In this document: positions 1-10,178 of the stretch, piece by piece
Position numbering within the stretch: position 1 is the stretch's first letter
Layout of the letters: every line of letters starts with the position of its first letter
Assembly: GCA_900073065.1 (NCBI GenBank)
Contig: FJOG01000021.1
Span: 538,985 to 602,984 of the forward strand
DNA length: 64,000 bases
Direction: 5' to 3'
DNA from: Phialocephala subalpina
Lineage: Eukaryota > Ascomycota > Leotiomycetes > Helotiales > Mollisiaceae
Program-made: the position numbers and the translations under genes
Notes under the pieces: model-generated
The model's input: only the letters and a program-made list of their open reading frames with translations
Database searches by the model: none
What the model was told of the DNA's origin: nothing

Positions 1-214
1 GGATGATTCCCAGAAGCAAGCAGTTCATATGAAAGATTGCCAGAGAACGGAGCCACACACAACTGCTCGAATTGCATCCAGGATGATCCCATCGTAACCA
101 CGTTGAGATGCGCCTCCCCGGACGAATCTCCTCAGTACGCGGCATCGTCTTACGCGGGGAACCCTGGCGGAAAAAAGAACAGTTTGTGTTAACAGCAAGG
201 ACGTTTTGGTTTGT

Positions 215-480
215 ATAGGCAGCCTGATGTTAATCAATCAGGGGCTAAAGATAGGTTATGGACAATTATGGAAAGCTCTATGGCATTTGCGTTTCCGCGA
301 CAAGAGCAGAGTCCTTTGGGTTGATGCCATCTGCATCTGTCTTGATCGACACCGAACGAAATACCGTAGAAACTTGAGGCTTGGACCTCTGTGTTCTGAA
401 GGGTTTCGTTTTGCGCTAGTCAGTTCAGTATATCGTCTTCATCAATTTTGCCTTCGCGTTACCTTGCGCGTTCTGTATCC
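215..480 (+). pseudogene. HET-domain relic fragment
   Basis: This is a decayed piece of a heterokaryon incompatibility (HET) domain gene. Reading one plus frame near 250-345 gives a stretch ending RVLWVDAICI, which is the strongly conserved HET core block (leucine-rich helix, then LWVDAxCIxQ). Immediately after it the matching frame changes: the next conserved block (IDTERNTVE, equivalent to the usual D-I-x-ERNxQV) continues in another frame and then meets a stop. No start codon, no upstream YxALSYxWG block and no C-terminal region are visible. The window contains an intact HET gene at 44.1-46.3 kb, but this fragment is too short and diverged to call a copy of it. I am fairly sure of the family and sure that it is non-functional as read. 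Confidence 0.6.
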
Positions 481-1004
481 CGATCTACATATTCTTGCTT
501 TGAAGGGCACGAATCTTTAATTTCGCCAACTCACCTCATAAATTCTTTTCCGGCCTTTGGACCTGAGCAGCCGTGCAGAAGCGATTTTAGATACCTGGAG
601 GCTGGTGCATATAGTGAAAGCCGGCACGAAGCCGCAACTAGTATAGATACTCTGACGCGTATACGTGCCCAGACGTTTCATGTTGGTTCTAAATCCGTAC
701 GCTATCATTGGTTAAAGTTACGGGTCATGTTTGAACCCTGCGGTGCTAATTCCCCCGGCCACGAACCACTCTTGGCATTTAATCCCTGCCAAAATGATGA
801 GTCCTCAGCAGGTGAGATACACAAGCTAAGGTACGGCTCAAGAAAAAACAATCAAAACTCACAAATCCGGGTGCAGGCTGTAGATTTCGCTGTCTGTTGA
901 GCTTGTCTATCTAGAATGAGCCCTATTTGCTTGTTTCGCCAGTGAAGATATCTATCTTTTGTTAAGTATTCTATCCTATAAGTGATAATAAACTTGTGGA
1001 GACC

Positions 1005-1046
1005 TTTGTAGATCTCGAGGAATTCTTTGTAGATCCCGAGGAATTC
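1005..1046. repeat. Two tandem 21-bp units
   Basis: Two adjacent 21-bp units differ by one base (a T/C change inside GATCTCGAGG versus GATCCCGAGG). A third, more diverged copy may follow to about 1067. It lies roughly 350 bp upstream of the dioxygenase start and overlaps no gene I can support. Confidence 0.6.
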
Positions 1047-1258
1047 TTTTGAGATCTTTCCAGGATCTTCCTAAGTCCCCCAGAGTCGAATCCCTGGAAA
1101 TATGGGACCATCAGGGCGGGGCGGTAGCATAGCCAGCTTGAGTCATTTCGCAAGAACCGTGAACGCGTATTCCCTTGAGGCCGAGGTACGCGTTGTTCAA
1201 GACAGAACCATATTGACGCATTGGGAATGTTGATTTGAGTGATGTGCACTGCGAAGAT

Positions 1259-1268
1259 TATATATAAG
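1259..1268 (+). promoter_or_regulatory. TATA-like box of the dioxygenase gene
   Basis: A TATATAA sequence lies about 130 bp upstream of the ATG at 1394, followed by a pyrimidine-rich leader and an A-rich CATCCAAAATG start context. The position fits a fungal core promoter. This is inferred from sequence and spacing only. Confidence 0.45.
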
Positions 1269-1393
1269 AGATGCCTTCCTAGATAATCTAGAATACAACC
1301 ACAACCGACTTTCATTCTTTCGCGACTTCATTATCTCTTCAGCTATAAATCTTAGCCTGTTCTTTCTTTCATACAACACCTCAATCATCCAAA

Positions 1394-2600
1394 ATGCGCT
1401 TTTCCACTATCGCAGCTATTACCGTCACTACGGCAATTGTATCTGCCCATGGCAGCCATGATATTGCCCGCGAGATCGCGGTGAGAGAGGCGATGTTTCA
1501 GTATACAACCCGAGACCTAAGCCACTGTGCATCCAAGTTGAAGGCTCGTGGTCTCGAGGAACGAGCCATACAGAGACGCGCGAATGTTGCTGCTGAGTTG
1601 GCTCAGAAGCGTGGCATTAAGGGTATGTTTTCGACGTTTCCATAAATCCAATTTTAGGAAAAGAAACTAATGATGCGTTGTTGTAGCACGGGATGTGGCT
1701 TCAGTCCTTGCCACTGATCACAACGAGACCACTCTTGGATATACATTGGATACTGCAGAGAGTACGATCTTTGCCTCCAATGGCTCGTGTGTTTTGACCC
1801 CTGAGGGCGAGAGTGGTCCATACTGTGAGTTGTGCCAAGTCTACCCTAACCACTATCACATCAGCGACCACGGTAGCATACTGACACTAACCTAGATGTT
1901 GCCGGAGAGTACGTTAGAACCAACCTAACTGAAGATATGGTCGGTGTCCCTGTCCACTACGACTTTCAAATCCTGGACGTGGAGACCTGCGAGCCTGTCG
2001 TCGGGAAATACTTTGAAATCTTCAGTTAGTCAAGTGCCTTGCTCCCAGAATCCTTAGCCACAATTACTAACTTATCAAGATTGCAACTCAACTGGTGTTT
2101 ACTCAGGCACCACTATGTCTGGCAATGGGAACACTGAGGACGTCACCGTCCTTAATAAAACCTTCCTGCGAGGTCTGCAGCCTACTGACGACGACGGGGT
2201 TGCTTCATTTAACACCCTCTTCCCCGGTCACTATACCGGCCGTGCAACCCACATCCACACCATCCTGCATATGAACTCTACTGTTCGTGCAAATGGAACT
2301 GTTTTTGACCTGACTGCCGCGCATATTGGCCAAACATTCTGGGACCAGTCCATTCGCGACGAGGTCGAGCTTCTGGCACCCTACAACACCAACACCCAGA
2401 CTGTTACCAGCAATGCGGATGACCGTGTGTTCGCTGTCGAGGCTGCAAGCAGCGATCCTGTCTTCAACTATGTCATGCTTGGTGACACTCTCCAAGATGG
2501 ACTCCTGGCTTGGTTGACTCTTGGTGTTAACACAACTTTGTCGGAAACCATCTCTGCGGCTGCTGTCTACTATGCGACTGGAGGAGTTGAGTCGTCTTAA
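1394..2600 (+). CDS. Secreted intradiol ring-cleavage dioxygenase-like protein
   Basis: The model has four exons, 1394-1622, 1687-1824, 1896-2024 and 2080-2600, giving 338 residues with all junctions in phase. The first 18 or so residues form a signal peptide (MRFSTIAAITVTTAIVSA), so the enzyme should be secreted. The N-terminal 30-80 region is a helical linker. The catalytic domain carries GPYY at residues 120-123, CNSTGVYSG near 167-175 and GHYTGRATHIH at 215-225. Tyr217, His223 and His225, plus a tyrosine from an earlier block, fit the two-Tyr two-His non-haem Fe(III) site of intradiol dioxygenases. The family opens catechol-type aromatic rings between the hydroxyls, so a role in breaking down plant phenolics or lignin-derived catechols is likely, though the real substrate is unknown. 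It converges on the NLP gene, with about 840 bp between stop codons. Confidence 0.88.
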
Positions 2601-3441
2601 ACGCTCACTATTTCAATTCAAAAGTCCAGCGTAGGAATTATGGCATAGGGCATATCCGGATACTGTGGTGCAGAGTTGGCATGGTTCGGGGTCACGTGCA
2701 AAGCTCAAATTTTTGTTATTTAGGTTGCACTTTCCATAGGCTCAGAACATCATCCTTCTTCCCCATTACTTGTTTGCAACCATAGCTTGAGAGCTCTTGT
2801 TTTTGTGAGCTTGTTACAGGCCTAGTGCTGCTCCACTCTCTCATTCATATAAGCAGTATAGTCCTCACCTATATCTCTTACAATACTTATTGAAATCTTA
2901 CGTTTACTCATTTAAATCTACTTATAAAGCTTTGATTTGATGATCTGTGAGCTGACAGTATACCGGGCCTGGCCAGGCCAGTATGAATGTTGGTGCGATG
3001 CGCTTAGCGAAAAACTTTCCCATCCAACCAGCTAGCCAATCCATCCATCCATCCATCTATCCAAACGTTTTTTATTTTAAAAATAATAATAATAATAATA
3101 TATATATATAATTTTCTTTCTTATTTTTAATTAATTAATATAAAAAAATTTAAACTCGATTTCATGATTAAATAAAAACATAGCCGAAGGATTTGCTAGG
3201 CCGACTTGCTCTCTTCTCTGATAGAGTGATGCAGTCTGCTTTATTCAGGGATACTTCCCATAGAAACAACGAAAGGTTCAGAGTGAAAGAGGCGAACCCT
3301 TGGATCTCCCAAATCTCGAGGGACAATGAGATTGCTACCACCTCCCAAGAGAGGCGCTCTTGATAGCAGCCCACTTCACATTCTCCCACACCAGCAAAGA
3401 CATTATTCATTACCCTTCCATCCTTCTCAATATTCATCCAA
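2601..3441. other. Intergenic, AT-rich simple repeats
   Basis: This is the shared 3' region of two convergent genes. It holds short simple repeats: a CCAT-rich tract near 3036-3062, (AAT)n and (AT)n near 3079-3110, and A/T-rich sequence to about 3175. I see no coding potential; open frames here are short and lack family signals. Confidence 0.6.
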
Positions 3442-4501
3442 TCACCAAGCACAGTTCCCCAAATTCGTCGCAAAATGCGCATCAATAAACGGCACAATCG
3501 CACTCCCGAAATCCGTAGTCTCCAACGCACTTTGCGCAACCGCTGGGAGTGATTCCCAAGCAATCAACGGCTGTTGACCTCCAACTGTTGTCGTAAGGCC
3601 ACAAGAATGGTCTACGGGCCAGATAGACTCGTATTTGATCAGGGGACCGGTGCCAGAGAGAGAAACTACCACGATTTAGTACATATGGCCAGAAAATCGA
3701 AATTGGTAATGGATATGAAGCATGCCCAAGGGTCCCAGCACAGCAAAATCTAAGAGGAGTGCGCAAGAAAAAGCTTGCTTACAGGAAGTATCGCAGTCCC
3801 AGCCGCCGTGAGCTGAGGGACAGACAGCTACGATGTTAGAGGCGTCGGTTGAGGTTTCGGAGGTAAGCCAGACGACGACACCTTCCCAGTCGTGGCGGTG
3901 GCCGATTCCGGTTGAAGGTTCGTCTTTTGGCATGTACCCTAGGAGATGTGTTAGTCTAGAAGTGAAGATGGAATGGGGAGAGGACGAGAGCTGGGGGGAC
4001 GAGGGAAAGGGAAAGAGGGAAAGGGAAAGAGAAGAGGCAACATACATGAGTACATGATAGCAAAATAGTCTCCATACGCTTCTCCTCTGCTGTAAATCTG
4101 ACCAGTGCTGCTGCTGCAACCCCCACTTGAATCACCAGTTGGCTTCAACCCACCACTGTACACACATTAGCACATATCCCACCATCTCTGTTTTCATTCC
4201 CTCTCAGTCTATTCCCTCTCAGAAACACATACCTAGTATTCCCCTCAGCATCCACAGCAGGAAACGGCACACAACCATTCACAACCTTAAGAAAAGGTTG
4301 ATACGCCTCATAAGCCACCCCCAAAGTATCATCCGGAACCGTCTCCGCGAACCCAACTACAGCATCATGAGCAATGACCGATCTCGCCGCGATCTGAGGA
4401 CCTGTTTCTGTGCTTCGCTGCTCTAGAGTTGGATTTGGGAGTGCGTTGACTGCTGCAGATGAGGCCGCGATGGCGGCGAGGATGCGGGAGATGACGGCCA
4501 T
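3442..4501 (-). CDS. NLP-type necrosis- and ethylene-inducing protein (NPP1 family)
   Basis: The gene is on the minus strand with four exons, 4233-4501, 4046-4155, 3783-3938 and 3442-3665, about 252 codons before the stop. This length is usual for the family. A signal peptide fills roughly residues 1-20, so the protein is secreted. The conserved heptapeptide GHRHDWE lies at residues 139-145; in characterised NLPs its acidic and histidine residues take part in metal binding and activity. Two cysteines in the N-terminal third fit a type 1 NLP. Characterised members bind plant sphingolipids and damage the plasma membrane of dicot cells, but many fungal members are non-cytolytic, so activity here is unproven. 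All splice junctions are in phase, the last intron has a TACTAAAT branch site, and I see no break. It converges on the secreted dioxygenase gene. Confidence 0.88.
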
Positions 4502-4809
4502 TATGAGAAAAGGGAGGAATTAGGATTAAGGGAACGAATATTGATGATCGCGAAGACAAAGAAGGAAATGCATGACCGGGTGAGAGAATGTTCTTATATT
4601 TGAGGAGGATAGGAGAGCAGGACATGGGTTCCTAGGCCAAGATCGCGGATCTCCTTATCGCATTCTATCACGGAGATGAGAATCGATGATTTGCGTACCC
4701 TGCCACTCCCATTTGGGATGTGCCCCTCGGTCACGTTGTTGCTGGAGTTGAGAAGTGACGACGACAAGATCGCGGAGAGTTTGTGATGACTCGGTTGTTC
4801 CTGCATAAC

Positions 4810-5271
4810 CTACTTCTCCTGCACTCGAGCCTTCTTCGCGTTCCAGAAGTCTTCGCGACCACCCATATCAACACGTTCACGATGTTGAAAAAACAAATCA
4901 GGGGCCAAGGGCCGAGGAAACGGAGAAGACCCCGCCAAAGCCAAAGCTCCAGGCTTAATTTTCGGACGAACAGCTGCCAAGGGACTGCCCAGACTTTCGG
5001 TCGCGAACGTGATGCTTTGGTGATCTCTGAATCGTGATGGTGGGGAAGAAAGTTGTGTAGAACCTGGATGATAGCATCCATTATATAGATTGATGCCGGC
5101 AGGGGGCCCAGATTGGGAAGGGGGCCCGGTCGGTAAAGCTGCGGTTCGGCTCGGTGGCCGGATTGGCGAGGATATCTGAAAAGGGGGAAGAAGCCAAAGT
5201 ATTTGGAAGTTCATGCATGATAATGATGAACACGAGAGACATTCAAATATAGAAATCGTAGTTCGTTTCAA
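4810..5271 (-). CDS. Hypothetical small ORF, start uncertain
   Basis: An open minus-strand frame of up to 153 codons ends at 4810. The C-terminal 70 or so residues look protein-like: a proline-rich stretch followed by HRERVDMGGREDFWNAKKA, which is charged and helix-prone. The N-terminal part is less convincing, and the real start may be one of the internal ATGs or an upstream exon. A second ATG at 5081 opens a competing frame across the same DNA. I do not recognise a family. It is divergent from nothing nearby and lies about 310 bp upstream of the NLP start on the same strand, so part of it could simply be promoter sequence. Low confidence. Confidence 0.3.
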   Translation of the reverse strand: MKRTTISIFECLSCSSLSCMNFQILWLLPPFQISSPIRPPSRTAALPTGPPSQSGPPAGINLYNGCYHPGSTQLSSPPSRFRDHQSITFATESLGSPLAAVRPKIKPGALALAGSSPFPRPLAPDLFFQHRERVDMGGREDFWNAKKARVQEK

Positions 5272-5499
5272 GTCCTAGAATCTGAACATTTGAAGGTAGT
5301 AAAAGGAAAAGACCGCATGGCTAGAAATTTCCCACATTCAAAGTCTGGAGAATCCATGCATTACTCGATCGTGAGAATTGGACATCCTCCTTTTGAAGAT
5401 ACATAATCATGCCTCAAACACTGTCTTTGTGTACTATAAGCAAGTCAAAGAATATATGAATTCGGACTTTTTCAAAGCATATCAATGGAATAACTTCGA

Positions 5500-7700
5500 A
5501 CGAATGGGATAATCTTGCTATTGAGTAGGAAGTTGACAGCAATGAAACTCTCGATAGCAATTCATTTTATCCTTCTCAAACGAAGAGAAGAAGAGGCCGG
5601 TAGGCAGAATACATCAAGTCTCAACCCAACTTGTGAGATTGAGATTGTCTGCACAAGGTACAACGAACTATAGTGCACTAGAACCCACGCGCCAGATACT
5701 CCGACTTGAGAGAGCCGTGTTTGGATTCAGATACTTAGTGTTGAGAATAACTTCTAGAAGATGAAGCTCGTTATAAAGACGTCTCGGCGAAACTTCGCCG
5801 AATCATATGCCTTACGGAAAGCAGAGAGACATGATAAATAGTTTGCAGAGAAGGTTGTGACCTGTATACAAGAAGGAACAACTAGAGACAAGGCTACGGA
5901 GTCACAGCTAGATTTCTCTCCCTATCTGCCAGCCCTTAAAGCGACGATGTAAATTGAGTATATGAAACTCCTCTCATCGCCAGGTCTCCTTCCAATTCCA
6001 CACACAGATCAAGGTCAAGCCCGCTGATGACGATTGGAGAGATGCGGCCAGCACAGGCAAATGGTCTAAGAGCGGTACTTGAGTGCGGAGCAGATGCAGG
6101 TGTGTTTGCACAAAATAGCTCAGTAGCACTTGCTTTGTGTCGTTGAATGTCACAAACCGTGGTAAAGATATTGACAACGAGAATGTGAACTCGTCTCAAG
6201 GTTCCTAACATCGTCTTCAGCTTGCACAAGTGCCCGTGTGAACATGATAATAGCGTGTGGAGACGCCTAAGTGGCAAAATAACCGACGAGTAGGATGTCC
6301 ATCGTGACGACAATACACTTGACAACGAGAGCACTTGGAGCTCCTTGGTGAATGGTAAACACTAGAGGATGTAAATCACCAGAGTACCAGCTCGTAAGAT
6401 CGCCCGTCTCCTACTTTGATTAACGCACCCTGTAACACGACAATCACAAGACGTCATGTTGCTGGCTGATCTGTCGAAGGAACAAGTTGTTTAGGAGGGT
6501 GCAGAGGTGCGGGTATATATCGCGGCGAAACTTCGGCGAGACGAGAGAATCAAAGGAGAAATATGAAGAAGTGGTGAGTGGTACACGAGGCTGGAATCTT
6601 GATTGAGAAAGACGAGGCTGTGGTGGTGAATGATTAAGACTAGAGAAGGGTACTTTTCGTACTTCGTCAAGGATATAAAAGCTTGCCCAAAAAGCTTCTA
6701 GACGCAAATAAACTGTAGATCCTCCAGGACCTCTCTCACGGGCCGATAGGGAACGACCTTCTTAGCAAGCGCTAAGTCTCTTAGTACAGGTAGATCAACC
6801 CGCTGTCCTTGCCGTCGACTTCAGGTAGGGTTTGCTAGAAAAGAGAGTAAGATGAAATAGGAGAGTAGGAAGAGTTGACAATAGTAAAAATGTTGACGAA
6901 AAAAAACATTGAGTATCGTCTGTACAAAGAGTATGAATTCATCCCCAATAATGGCTTTTCTGCCCAGAAAAAAGCACCCTCCAACAATGCACTTGACAAC
7001 GAGCACGCTTAAAACCAGACGATACAGGTTGGAATCCAGAAGGTCTTCATGCACCAAGTGAAGGTTGTGGATCCGAGATAGACACAAAAGACCGTTCAGA
7101 GATACAAGGGCGCACGATATCCTGACTTACGAAGGGGATCGTTCGGGAGATTTGTTGAAGACGTGGAAAACATAAAAGAAGTGTGTTTATAAAGTGGAGA
7201 AACCTCGGCAGAAGGAGGAAGTGAGGGAACACCAAAGCTAGGTAGGTGAGATGTGAATGTGACAAGAAGTCGCTAAACCGGAACTTGACTCATGATGACG
7301 AGGCTGTGGCAAAGTGTAAGGCTGAGAGGTAAACTCTCCATCCACCACCTAAGGTATATAAGTCTGTTTTACAACTTGTAGAGCACGACAAGTATACGTG
7401 TTTCGCCTCGCCAACCCTCAGTTCAAGACGAAGCAGTTGTGGATGAGCCACGCTGTGTCTAAGATTGAAGTAGCAGCTCAGGACTTGACCACCTTGGCCG
7501 ACGCGTGCACTTGGAAGATGAAATCCAAGGGATGAGATATCATCAAAGGTTGAGAAGAGTTGGCAAGAGAAAAGTTCTTGACAACAGAAACAGTTGGCTT
7601 TCACCTCAAAAAGATTTCGTTCTTGGTACAATTGCAGATGTTCCACTCGGAGTCGGACATTCGTCTGCCCATAGCTGGCAATATCCATTTCGTGGAACTC
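5500..7700. repeat. Diverged tandem units of about 680-730 bp
   Basis: No gene is visible in 5.3-7.8 kb, but landmarks recur at regular spacing. A motif near CGGCGAAACTTCG occurs at 5784-5801 and 6522-6540, with a weaker version at 7193-7214. GACGAGGCTGTGG occurs at 6611 and 7297, with a weaker ACAAGGCTACGG near 5887. ACTTGACAACGAG occurs at 6317 and 6991. AAGGATATAAAAG (about 6668) matches AAGGTATATAAGT (about 7352). Offsets of 674, 671, 684 and 686 bp agree with each other, which supports a decayed tandem duplication rather than chance. Each unit has a TATA-like box next to the palindromic motif. The units contain no conserved reading frame. Confidence 0.5.
5784..5801. promoter_or_regulatory. 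Perfect 8-bp inverted repeat, possible regulator site
   Basis: TCGGCGAA and TTCGCCGA form a perfect inverted repeat around a 2-bp centre, next to a TTATAAAG box. Everted or inverted CGG triplets are typical targets of Zn2Cys6 regulators. A partial version lies in the next tandem unit at 6522-6540. No functional gene is attached, so this is only a candidate site. Confidence 0.3.
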
Positions 7701-7821
7701 GAGTTCGGCGAGTACCCACGCCAGTACATACTTTCATCTCTCATTCCGTGGTATATCTTCCCAACGCCACCAAACATTCAAATCCCTCCTCTTCTCCCCT
7801 AGCACCTCCAACATCTCAACC

Positions 7822-8839
7822 CTACGTACTCGGCTCCAGTATCCCTGGAGCCGCCAACGCAATCTCAGGGCACCACCTCTCGATCTCCCTCAGCCTGCCC
7901 GGCGCATTCTTATGCACCTTATGATACCCCAACGGTTCCTTCTCCTCCGTGATATGCCACTCATGCTGAACCGCAAACCTCAACGCCTCTTTCTGACTTG
8001 GCAGTTTAGCACCCCGCTCATCCATCTTCCTCGAAAACCACACATCCTCACCCCCCATAGTCCATTCTCCACTCGTCGTCTCTTCTTCCCAATTATTGCC
8101 CTCGGACAGGATATCGAGAATCATGGAGCGATTGCGGAGAGAAAGACCGCCGTTATAGAGGTGTTCGGTGGGATGTAATGTAGCAGCAATCCAATCCCAT
8201 CCCTCCTCCATAAAATCATCCACACTCATCTTCCCATTCCCGCAGATGATGGAATCAGCCTGGAACACCAGGACGTGTTTTGCAGGAGCTAATTGTTCCC
8301 ATAACCAAGGCCGACTCAGAAACAAATTGACCCCGTATCTACTCGTCAAATTGTGTTCTGGAAGTATGGTCCGGATTTGTATCCGTCTGTCGTCCACCGC
8401 GCGGTTCCATATCGAAGAACTTGAGGGCGTGAAGTGTTTCGTGATGGTCTCCTGAGAGGTGTAGAATATAATCGGCCACGAGGGACCAAGTATGGCGTGG
8501 AAATGGAGGATGAGGGGGATCAATCGACTCGTGTACTGCGTATCGCTGATTACTGCCACCTTGTCCTTTATTACCCCATATGCATTCTCCGTCGTACTCG
8601 CAGTCGCATCTATCGTCGAATCGTAGGAGCTGGTGTCGAGGAGGAAGTTGGATTTCTGTTTGTTGGCCGGTCAGTTGAGGATAATTTGGATGAATGCGCG
8701 GCAGAATTGAGCCTACATCTGCGAGAGCCTCTCTAGGGTTCAAAGCGAATAGAAATGCTCCTGTGATGAAGAATAGGACGAGGATTGATGTGATGCGCCA
8801 TAATTGTCGTGATTTGAACAGTGCCAAGATGGTGGACAT
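7822..8839 (-). CDS. Membrane-anchored glycosyltransferase-like protein (DUF5672 type)
   Basis: Two exons, 8717-8839 and 7822-8655, give 318 residues. The intron (8656-8716) has a GTAGGC donor, a CTGAC branch site and an ACAG acceptor, in phase. Residues about 15-34 form one hydrophobic signal anchor (ITSILVLFFITGAFLFAL), so the protein is probably a type II membrane protein of the Golgi or ER with a lumenal catalytic domain. The lumenal part has the hallmarks of the DUF5672 group: a start KVAVISDTQYT, a central VLVFQADSIICGNG in the position of the acceptor or metal-binding acidic motif, EHLYNGGLSLRNR, and GGEDVWFSRKM. These resemble GT-A fold hexosyltransferases; donor and acceptor sugars cannot be told from sequence. 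It is a stand-alone gene, with no glycan cluster around it. Confidence 0.75.
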
Positions 8840-10178
8840 CGTTGGACGCCGAGTTGCGATGAAAACGTGAGGGCGACGTGCGCCAAGACGCTGAGAGCCA
8901 TTGCTGCAGGAGCTTGCGGGGAGAGCCGTTGTTGGGTTCAGGGGTCTTGTTTGCGAAATTTATAGCGTTTGGTTGTGAGGACTTCACCTGAGAGTTCGAG
9001 GAATGAGGAGGAGTAAAAGAGAAGGGTGGTAGATCAATAAATGGAACACATTAATCGAATATGTTGAGAAAGAAGAAGGAATCTAAGATCTAACTATTGC
9101 GCCGAAAGAAATTCCTTCCTGCTCAAAGTGAGGACGACAGTACGCGGTTGAATCGTTAAAATGCCCTGAAGGACATTTCTAGGCTTTCAATCGCTGGTTT
9201 CTGAGATGCTCGGGCTTCTCGTCGCTGTTGCACTCGGGTGTCACTCGCTATATGTACCCTATAAAAATCTGCCCAGTCCCTGTAGTTCGGGCACCTTTGA
9301 GTCTTTGGCCGCGGCCTTCTTAGAATTTAAATTTTCCGTTACAGTATTTTGCATGCTATCATTGTAGTTAATAACCTCGCGATTTTGTACCAATCTTGCA
9401 AAATATCTTCTTCTCTCTCTTACTCGTATTCGGGACCCAGTCCGAGTACATTACTCTCTCACCGCCTGCTGAAGCTCAAGTTTCTCAGCGATCTTTCCTA
9501 GCCAAGGTACCTTCATCAACAATACAGGCTCCCATTCCGACATTTCTCCGTCACCTCTTTGAGATGCAGGCTTGCCATATCTCTCACCGGACCGGGGACC
9601 GGGAGCCGGGGAAGAGAATGGGAATGGGGGGAGATAAGTTTCACTGGTTCTCAGCGTTGATCTACCCCAGAACTACGCTGAAATGGCGCACCGGAACCTA
9701 TGCCGACGCACCTTTAGGGCTGATCCTGCACGTCGGGTTCTCATGTGGGGATATAAACTTTTCAAACCCAACAACGAAGAGCATTTGTTCGGTCCGATAG
9801 CTTAATTGCCAAGTGAAGGTGGATTACGGAAGTACAGTTGTTTCCCCGGGTGGGATCCGGCTCGCGTAACAGGGAATTCATTCTCGTCAAGATGTTCACG
9901 GGGCACAGGTAGGGCCGAAATAGGAAGATCTTAATATTCTCCAGCATGCGGCAATGACGAGTGGCTATTGTCTCTGCATCCCTCTCCAGAGCGTTGCCTT
10001 TCTATTGAATCATTAGCCGGCTATTGAGAAGCTCACTGGCTTTTCGAGATGGTCATTTTCTTGCGGGAACCTGCAGTAACGGGCTCGCTTAAGCTGGTTA
10101 CTTGTCCATTTATGATGAAAATCTGAACTTTGGATTATCTTGAAATTCCAAACACCAAATTCTTTCAAAGACGTCGAG
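8840..10178. other. Intergenic region, no gene recognised
   Basis: This stretch lies between the 5' ends of the divergent glycosyltransferase and beta-glucosidase genes, so it should hold both promoters. Open frames such as 9396-9800 have no recognisable protein character. I see no repeat or RNA gene. Confidence 0.5.

Noticed and set aside
1085..1105. Possible tRNA B box (GTCGAATCC)
   Set aside because: No A box, acceptor stem or cloverleaf can be built around it on either strand.
9396..9800. Plus-strand open frame of 134 codons upstream of the beta-glucosidase
   Set aside because: It has no ATG at its start, no family signal, and lies in the expected promoter region.
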